In this document: positions 59,305 to 64,000 of the stretch, in pieces
Position numbering within the stretch: position 1 is the first letter of the stretch
Layout: every line of letters starts with the position of its first letter
NCBI GenBank assembly: GCA_045542355.1
Contig: JAZQKX010000020.1
Location: forward strand, 1-64,000
Reading direction: 5' to 3'
DNA from: UMGS1532 sp045542355
GTDB taxonomy: Bacteria > Bacillota > Clostridia > Oscillospirales > Acutalibacteraceae
DNA length: 64,000 bases
Program-made: the position numbers and the translations under genes
Notes under the pieces: generated by a model
What the model was told of the DNA's origin: nothing
What the model saw: the letters and a program-made list of their open reading frames with translations, nothing else
Databases searched by the model: none

Positions 59305-59998
59305 AAGCGACCGCCTGATAAAAATTCTCACTTCAGATGGATTAATTACAGCTTACGCTAAAGCCGCAAGTAATATTAAGAGCAAAAAGTTTTCCTCCAC
59401 TGCTCAGTTCTGCTATTCTGACTTTCTGCTCTATCAGGGCAAGGATATGTACATAGTTACAGAAGCATCAGAAAAAGAAGTGTTTTTTGAGTTGAGGCAG
59501 GATGTGGAAAAACTAGCTCTCGCTCTGTATTTTTGTGAACTGCTGGAAAATGTGATACCTGAAACTACCGACACCGAGGAGATATTAAGACTTATGCTTA
59601 ATTCTCTCCATTTTCTCTGCAAGGGTGACAAGGAAATTGATTTAATTAAATCCGTCTTTGAAATGAGATTAATGTGCCAGATAGGCTTTATGCCCAGCAT
59701 TGCAGAGTGTATAGATTGCGGAGATAATAATGATGTGATGTATTTTGATATACATTCATCGGCACTTTATTGCGAAGATTGTGTCGGAGAAAGAAAGAGT
59801 CATGCAATTCCTGTGTCAGGGTCCGAAATACAAGTGCTAAAGCACATAGTTCATTCGCCATTTTCGGGGATATTTAGCTTTACCGCTTCTCGTGAAACCT
59901 TGCTGAGAGTCTCCCGAATTACCGAGAAATATACCGAGCTAAGAGCCGAGAGACATTTTAACACACTGCATTATTTCAAATCAATCAAGATTGATTGA
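59249..59998 (+). CDS. recO: DNA repair protein RecO
   Basis: Mediator that loads RecA with RecF/RecR. N-terminal OB-fold (VSGIVIRETGYRESDRLIKILTSDG), central helices, and a zinc site of CIDCG and CEDC. About 249 residues. The start is GTG 59249 or TTG 59255; GGAGG at 59241-59245 fits the TTG spacing better. Both lie inside the yqzL frame. mutS2 follows 10 bases after the stop, where glyQS is found in Bacillus. Confidence 0.93.
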   Translation: MSLNKTVSGIVIRETGYRESDRLIKILTSDGLITAYAKAASNIKSKKFSSTAQFCYSDFLLYQGKDMYIVTEASEKEVFFELRQDVEKLALALYFCELLENVIPETTDTEEILRLMLNSLHFLCKGDKEIDLIKSVFEMRLMCQIGFMPSIAECIDCGDNNDVMYFDIHSSALYCEDCVGERKSHAIPVSGSEIQVLKHIVHSPFSGIFSFTASRETLLRVSRITEKYTELRAERHFNTLHYFKSIKID

Positions 59999-60008
59999 GG
60001 GTAATACT

Positions 60009-62405
60009 ATGAATGAATTACTTTTAGAAAAACAAATAAAGACATTAGAGCTTGATAAGATTTTAAATATCCTATCAGGCTATACATCTATACCCGATTC
60101 GGGAGAGATGTGCCGCAAAATCATACCCTCGTTTCAATTTAATGAAGTGGAGCGTTTGCTAACCAACACCAGTGACGCTTACATGCTTATTGCCCGATTC
60201 GGCGCACCATCTTTCGGCGGTGCACGTAACTGCAATAATGCTCTGGCAAGAGCAGAAATGGGCGGTGTTCTTACCCCTGCTGAGCTCCTTTCTATAGCTG
60301 GTCTGCTTCATGTTGTTCGAACGGTCAAGGACTGGAAAGAAAGATTCAGCAGTAATATTATAACCTCTCTTGATGGTTATTTTAACGGTCTTATAAGCAA
60401 TAAATATTTCGAAGAAAAAATATTTTCATCCATTGAGTCGGAGGATGAAATCAGCGATAATGCATCTCAAAAACTATCAGATATAAGAAGAAAAATTCGC
60501 AGCGCTTCCGCATCTGTGAGAGATAAGCTTGAAAAAATTATAAAGTCCCAATCCAGTTCGAAATTTTTGCAGGACGCCATTGTAACTCAGCGTGACGGAA
60601 GATATGTCGTTCCCGTTAAGTCAGAGCATAGGGGAGAAATCCCTGGATTAATACATGACACCTCATCCTCTGGAGCCACGCTTTTTATCGAGCCCCTGGC
60701 TGTTGTTGAGGTGAATAACGAACTTAGGGTTTTACGAAATAAAGAAAAAGAAGAAATCGAGCGCATATTAACCGAGCTTAGCGCTGAGGCGGCAGAGTTT
60801 TCCAGTAACATTCGAATTTCCTTTGAGGCTTTGGTCGAGCTGGATGTTATCTTTTCAAAGGCAAAATATGCATTCGATATCAAGGGCATAGTTCCCAAAA
60901 TCAATAGCGAGGGTGTATGTATGCTGAAAAATGCGAGACACCCACTTCTAAATAAATCTACCGTTGTTCCCATATCTGTTGATTTAGGTGTGGAGTTTGA
61001 TACACTTATCATCACAGGTCCCAATACAGGCGGAAAAACTGTGTCTATCAAGACCATCGGTTTGCTAACAATCATGGCAATGTGCGGTCTTATGATATCT
61101 GCTGACGAGGGCTCAAAGATTTGTGTGTTCAGCAATGTTTTTGCCGATATCGGTGATGAGCAAAGTATTGAGCAGTCTCTTTCTACCTTTTCTTCTCACA
61201 TGATGCGGATTGTTGAGATTCTGAGACTTGCCGATAACAGAAGTCTTGTGTTGCTTGACGAGTTGGGAGCAGGTACCGATCCTGTGGAGGGCGCCGCTCT
61301 GGCAAAGGCAATAATCAACGAACTGATTAATAAAGGTGCAAAATCGGTTACCACCACCCACTATGCCGAGCTTAAATCTTTTGCTATAGATTCGTATAGG
61401 GTTGAAAATGCTTGTTGTGAATTTGATGTATCCACCTTGAAACCTACCTATAAATTACTGATTGGTGTACCTGGTAGGTCAAATGCCTTTGCGATTTCCC
61501 AAAAGCTTGGAATCGGCGAGGATATTATCGAAAATGCTAAGCGCATGGTTTCCAAGGAAAACCTCAGATTCGAGACGGTTGTGTCTTCATTGGAGGAGGC
61601 GCGTAAAACCGCAGAGCAGGAGAGGGAAGAAGCGGAACGCATCAGAAATGAGCTTCAGCGCCAGAAAGAATATAATGCGGGTATGCAGGAGAAATTCCGC
61701 AAAGAACGCGAGGAAATTTTGGATAAAGCTCATGCGGAATCCAACCGTATTATCGAATATGCAAGGAACGAATCCAATCTTCTCTTGAATCAGCTTGAGG
61801 ATATGAAAAAGAAGCTCAGCGCAGAGAATGCCAGAGAGACCATAGCAAACGCCAGAACTGCCGCAAAGCAATCCTTGAAAAATCTGGAAAACAAATCTGG
61901 CTATAACGACAGCTTCCACGAGGATTATGTATTACCCAGAGAGCTTAAGGTTGGCGATAATGTATTTGTCAAAGAGCTTGGTAATACCGCAACCGTAACG
62001 GCTGTTGGTATTAAAGGCGGTAAGGTTGAGGTAACAGCGGGACTTATGAAGCTTCGCGTTTCCATCAACAGTTTGAGACTTATTGAATCCGCCAATTCCG
62101 GAGAAAAGAGAAAACCCGCAAAACGGAATGTCACGGGCTTAAAATCCAGAGCTGAACGTAAGCCCGAGAGTGAACTCGATTTGAGGGGTATGGCGGCTGA
62201 CGAAGCAGTCATGGAGGTTGAAAGGTTTATAGACAATGCTCTTTTGTCAGGCATCGAGGTTGTTCGTATAATACATGGAAAGGGTACAGGCATATTGAGA
62301 AAGGCTGTACAGGATCAACTGAAGCGGAACAAGAGCGTCAGAACCTACAGGCTTGGAGTTTTCGGTGAGGGTGAAAGCGGAGTAACTATTGCAGAATTGA
62401 AATAA
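60009..62405 (+). CDS. mutS2: Endonuclease MutS2
   Basis: MutS-family ATPase without a mismatch-binding domain; in Firmicutes it acts on branched DNA and on collided ribosomes. Walker A GPNTGGKTVS, Walker B LVLLDELGAGTDP, a long coiled coil (about 505-615) and a C-terminal Smr nuclease domain with LDLRGMAADEA and IIHGKGTGILRKAV. ATG 60009 after GAGGGT is preferred to the in-frame TTG 59991. 798 residues, complete. Confidence 0.96.
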   Translation: MNELLLEKQIKTLELDKILNILSGYTSIPDSGEMCRKIIPSFQFNEVERLLTNTSDAYMLIARFGAPSFGGARNCNNALARAEMGGVLTPAELLSIAGLLHVVRTVKDWKERFSSNIITSLDGYFNGLISNKYFEEKIFSSIESEDEISDNASQKLSDIRRKIRSASASVRDKLEKIIKSQSSSKFLQDAIVTQRDGRYVVPVKSEHRGEIPGLIHDTSSSGATLFIEPLAVVEVNNELRVLRNKEKEEIERILTELSAEAAEFSSNIRISFEALVELDVIFSKAKYAFDIKGIVPKINSEGVCMLKNARHPLLNKSTVVPISVDLGVEFDTLIITGPNTGGKTVSIKTIGLLTIMAMCGLMISADEGSKICVFSNVFADIGDEQSIEQSLSTFSSHMMRIVEILRLADNRSLVLLDELGAGTDPVEGAALAKAIINELINKGAKSVTTTHYAELKSFAIDSYRVENACCEFDVSTLKPTYKLLIGVPGRSNAFAISQKLGIGEDIIENAKRMVSKENLRFETVVSSLEEARKTAEQEREEAERIRNELQRQKEYNAGMQEKFRKEREEILDKAHAESNRIIEYARNESNLLLNQLEDMKKKLSAENARETIANARTAAKQSLKNLENKSGYNDSFHEDYVLPRELKVGDNVFVKELGNTATVTAVGIKGGKVEVTAGLMKLRVSINSLRLIESANSGEKRKPAKRNVTGLKSRAERKPESELDLRGMAADEAVMEVERFIDNALLSGIEVVRIIHGKGTGILRKAVQDQLKRNKSVRTYRLGVFGEGESGVTIAELK

Positions 62406-62409
62406 ATTT

Positions 62410-62456
62410 AAGCGTTGGTATGCATTTGTATGTGTTATACCAACGCTTTTCTTTGT
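62410..62456 (+). terminator. Terminator of mutS2
   Basis: AAGCGTTGGTAT (62410-62421) pairs with ATACCAACGCTT (62437-62448) around 15 bases, followed by TTCTTT. Confidence 0.85.
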
Positions 62457-62492
62457 GCATAATATATTTGAAATCTAAACGAGGAGTATATT

Positions 62493-63542
62493 ATGAACAC
62501 AAAGCAAAAAGCCGCAACACTTATAAATCTTGTCTTTTTTATAGTTTTTATTGTCGCTGTCTATCTTCTGCTGAAATATGCGATAGCGTATCTGATTCCG
62601 CTGATAGTCAGCTTTGCTTTTGTTTATATACTGCAAAAGCCTACAATAGCAATTTCAGAGAAGACCCAAATTCCAAAAAACATACTGACTCTTATATTTT
62701 TAATTCTTATATTATTTGCCGTAGGACTTTCCGTATATTTTTTATTTATTAAGCTTATAGATTTGTTTACCGACTTGCCCATCAGTGGAAATGGTCTGGA
62801 ACTGGTTTTTTCACGTTTTTGCGGAATGGTGGACGGAATATCTAACGGTCTTCCCGACGGGTTGAAAAAATACACGTCGATTGATTCAAGAAGCATTATT
62901 AATGGTGTTTCTCAGTATATTTCGGATTTTGCGGTGGGCTTGGTTGAAAGCACGGTGAGGAAGCTTCCTTCGTTTATTTTCAGCGTGGTAATATCAGTAG
63001 TGTCATCATGCTTTTTGGCATTTGATTATGATAAAATAATAAATTTTGTAAAGCGACAGCTATCACCCGAGTCGGTTATGTTCGTTAAAAAACTTAAAAA
63101 GGTAGTAAATTATAGCTTGTTTAATCTTTTACGAGGATATTTTATTTTAATGTTGCTCACATTCCTTGAGATGCTTTTGGGTTTAAAATTTATTGGAATA
63201 GAGAATGCGGTAGCCATTTCATTTTTGATAGCATTCGTTGATATGCTTCCTGTTTTCGGCACGGGCATAATACTTGTGCCTTGGAGTATATACGCTGTAC
63301 TTTCGGGTGATGCGAGTAGGGGGGTATATCTAATGATCCTATATGCAGTTTGCGCCGTAGTCAGATATTTTGCAGAGCCAAAGATAATCGGCAAAAAGGT
63401 AGGAATGAGCCCATTTGTCTCATTACTTGCCATGTTTATTGGATTAAGATTTCTCGGATTTGCCGGTTTATTGTTTTTACCTTTAATTACCTCGATTGTT
63501 CTTATTCTTAATAAAAACGGCTTGATAAAACTGTGGAAATAA
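62493..63542 (+). CDS. ytvI: YtvI-like sporulation membrane protein (AI-2E family)
   Basis: Polytopic protein of the AI-2E transporter superfamily, sporulation branch. Seven to eight spans; the DMLPVFGTGIILVPW loop and AEPKIIGKKVGMSPFVSLLAMFIGLRFLG are the family marks and differ from the PFFGPFIGA form of the gene at 36155. 349 residues. RBS GAGGAG. Its substrate is unknown. It is separate from the mutS2 operon. Confidence 0.85.
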   Translation: MNTKQKAATLINLVFFIVFIVAVYLLLKYAIAYLIPLIVSFAFVYILQKPTIAISEKTQIPKNILTLIFLILILFAVGLSVYFLFIKLIDLFTDLPISGNGLELVFSRFCGMVDGISNGLPDGLKKYTSIDSRSIINGVSQYISDFAVGLVESTVRKLPSFIFSVVISVVSSCFLAFDYDKIINFVKRQLSPESVMFVKKLKKVVNYSLFNLLRGYFILMLLTFLEMLLGLKFIGIENAVAISFLIAFVDMLPVFGTGIILVPWSIYAVLSGDASRGVYLMILYAVCAVVRYFAEPKIIGKKVGMSPFVSLLAMFIGLRFLGFAGLLFLPLITSIVLILNKNGLIKLWK

Positions 63543-63609
63543 ATAAATTGCCCATTTATTTTTTCGCGCATAAAATATAGTGTTAAACTGTATTTTGGAG
63601 TGAAATATA

Positions 63610-63834
63610 ATGGATAAAAATATCGTTAATTCAGGTTCAATTACCTACGCAATCAGAGGCAGAGATGCCTTGAGAAATAATGGCTGTAAAGCATATATGT
63701 TCAGAAACAAAGGAAAATCTGCCGTTGGCTGTGGTTACAGCATTTCAACTAATTGTAGCAAAGCGGATATAGAAAAAATTTTCATGCTTGAAAAAATCAA
63801 GTACGTCTCCATTGTATCTGGTGAGGAGGTATGA
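63610..63834 (+). CDS. DUF3343 protein (putative Se/S carrier-like)
   Basis: 74-residue protein with the GxxxAIRGRDALRNNG start and conserved Cys residues near the middle (KSAVGCGYSI). DUF3343 proteins are encoded next to cysteine desulfurases or Se-metabolism genes and are thought to carry sulfur or selenium. The stop overlaps the start of the next gene, a cysteine desulfurase-like one, as expected. RBS TTGGAG. Confidence 0.78.
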   Translation: MDKNIVNSGSITYAIRGRDALRNNGCKAYMFRNKGKSAVGCGYSISTNCSKADIEKIFMLEKIKYVSIVSGEEV

Positions 63835-64000
63835 TATATCTTGATAATGCTGCCACTACATTCCCCAAGCCCAAGAGTGTCATTAATGCGGTAAATAATT
63901 GTTTAAAGCAGTATTCTGCTAATCCAGGCAGAAGCGGACATAATTTATCCCAGAGAGCGGCAGAGGAGGTTGTTCTGTGCAGAAGTAAGGTTGCGGATTT
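63831..64000 (+). CDS. Cysteine desulfurase-like aminotransferase class V (partial)
   Basis: Only the first 56 codons are in the window. The start MIYLDNAATTFPKPKSV with SANPGRSGHNLSQRAAEEV is the N-terminus of NifS/SufS-like PLP enzymes that release sulfur (or selenium) from cysteine. It overlaps the DUF3343 stop by four bases, with GGTGAGGAGGT as RBS. The catalytic lysine and cysteine lie beyond the right edge. Confidence 0.88.
   Translation, partial: MIYLDNAATTFPKPKSVINAVNNCLKQYSANPGRSGHNLSQRAAEEVVLCRSKVAD

Overview
The window is an unbroken stretch of chromosome from a spore-forming, low-GC Gram-positive bacterium of class Clostridia, most like Oscillospirales/Ruminococcaceae-type gut anaerobes. 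The grounds are: sporulation genes (yunB, spoIVFB-like, ylbJ, yqfC, yqfD, ytvI); Gram-positive gene orders (maf-mreBCD, yqfC-yqfD-phoH-ybeY-era-yqzL-recO, ecfA1-ecfA2-ecfT-truA); anaerobic enzymes (an Fe-S fumarase-type beta subunit, acetate kinase, sodium-pump decarboxylase subunits); ThyX instead of ThyA; SD-type ribosome sites and sigma-A-type promoters. No phage, transposase, integrase or CRISPR array is visible. It is mostly a housekeeping region.

Layout. 1-446: two 123-bp direct copies of a hairpin-rich repeat, then the ruvC promoter. 447-11195: a long forward run (ruvCAB, an rRNA-type methyltransferase, the ECF transporter core, truA, a DUF5711-type protein, a CvpA-type protein and a ClpE-like unfoldase). 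11261-11334: tRNA-Gly. 11457-13151: a secreted adhesin-like protein. 13198-14322: reverse prs. 14493-19523: thyX, tmk, a DJ-1 family gene, a 5-formyl-THF cyclo-ligase, mltG and a U32 peptidase-family gene. 19570-22226: a reverse trio (orphan solute-binding lipoprotein, orphan fumarase beta, DivIVA-like). 22390-25483: a FAD oxidoreductase and a GT-C glycosyltransferase. 25626-31832: maf, mreBCD, mrdA, minD, mgsA. 31896-35044: hisS and aspS. 35125-38726: an AbrB-like regulator with a duplicated domain, a USP-like protein, an AI-2E family protein and tmcAL. 38871-41959: ackA and two Na+-pump subunits. 42060-49233: yunB, ligA, a DUF6106-type protein, nnr, a lipoprotein and uvrC. 49294-52632: a small membrane protein, an S2P protease and a radical-SAM pair. 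52667-55058: reverse queH, tRNA-Gln, tRNA-His, a zinc microprotein and ylbJ. 55129-62405: yqfC to mutS2. 62493-64000: ytvI, DUF3343 and the start of a cysteine desulfurase-like gene.

Themes. DNA repair is well covered (RuvABC, UvrC, LigA, RecO, MutS2), and so is tRNA maturation (TruA, U32/TrhP-like, TmcAL, QueH, HisRS, AspRS). Cell shape and division are represented by MreBCD, PBP2, MinD, Maf, a DivIVA-like protein and MltG. Several loci are reduced relative to their usual partners: minD without minC/minE, sodium-pump beta and gamma without alpha, fumarase beta without alpha, and spoIVFB without spoIVFA.

The most unusual points are the structured 198-bp-period repeat at the left edge, an AbrB-type regulator with two DNA-binding domains in one chain, a methylglyoxal synthase with alanine where the catalytic aspartate normally sits, a 75-residue membrane protein in the SpoIVFA slot, and several overlapping or symmetric promoter/hairpin designs (ackA/tmcAL, ylbJ/yqfC, the radical-SAM leader, and the tRNA-Gln terminator). 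I found no clear new multi-gene system. Family assignments come from reading motifs and gene order, not from database searches.
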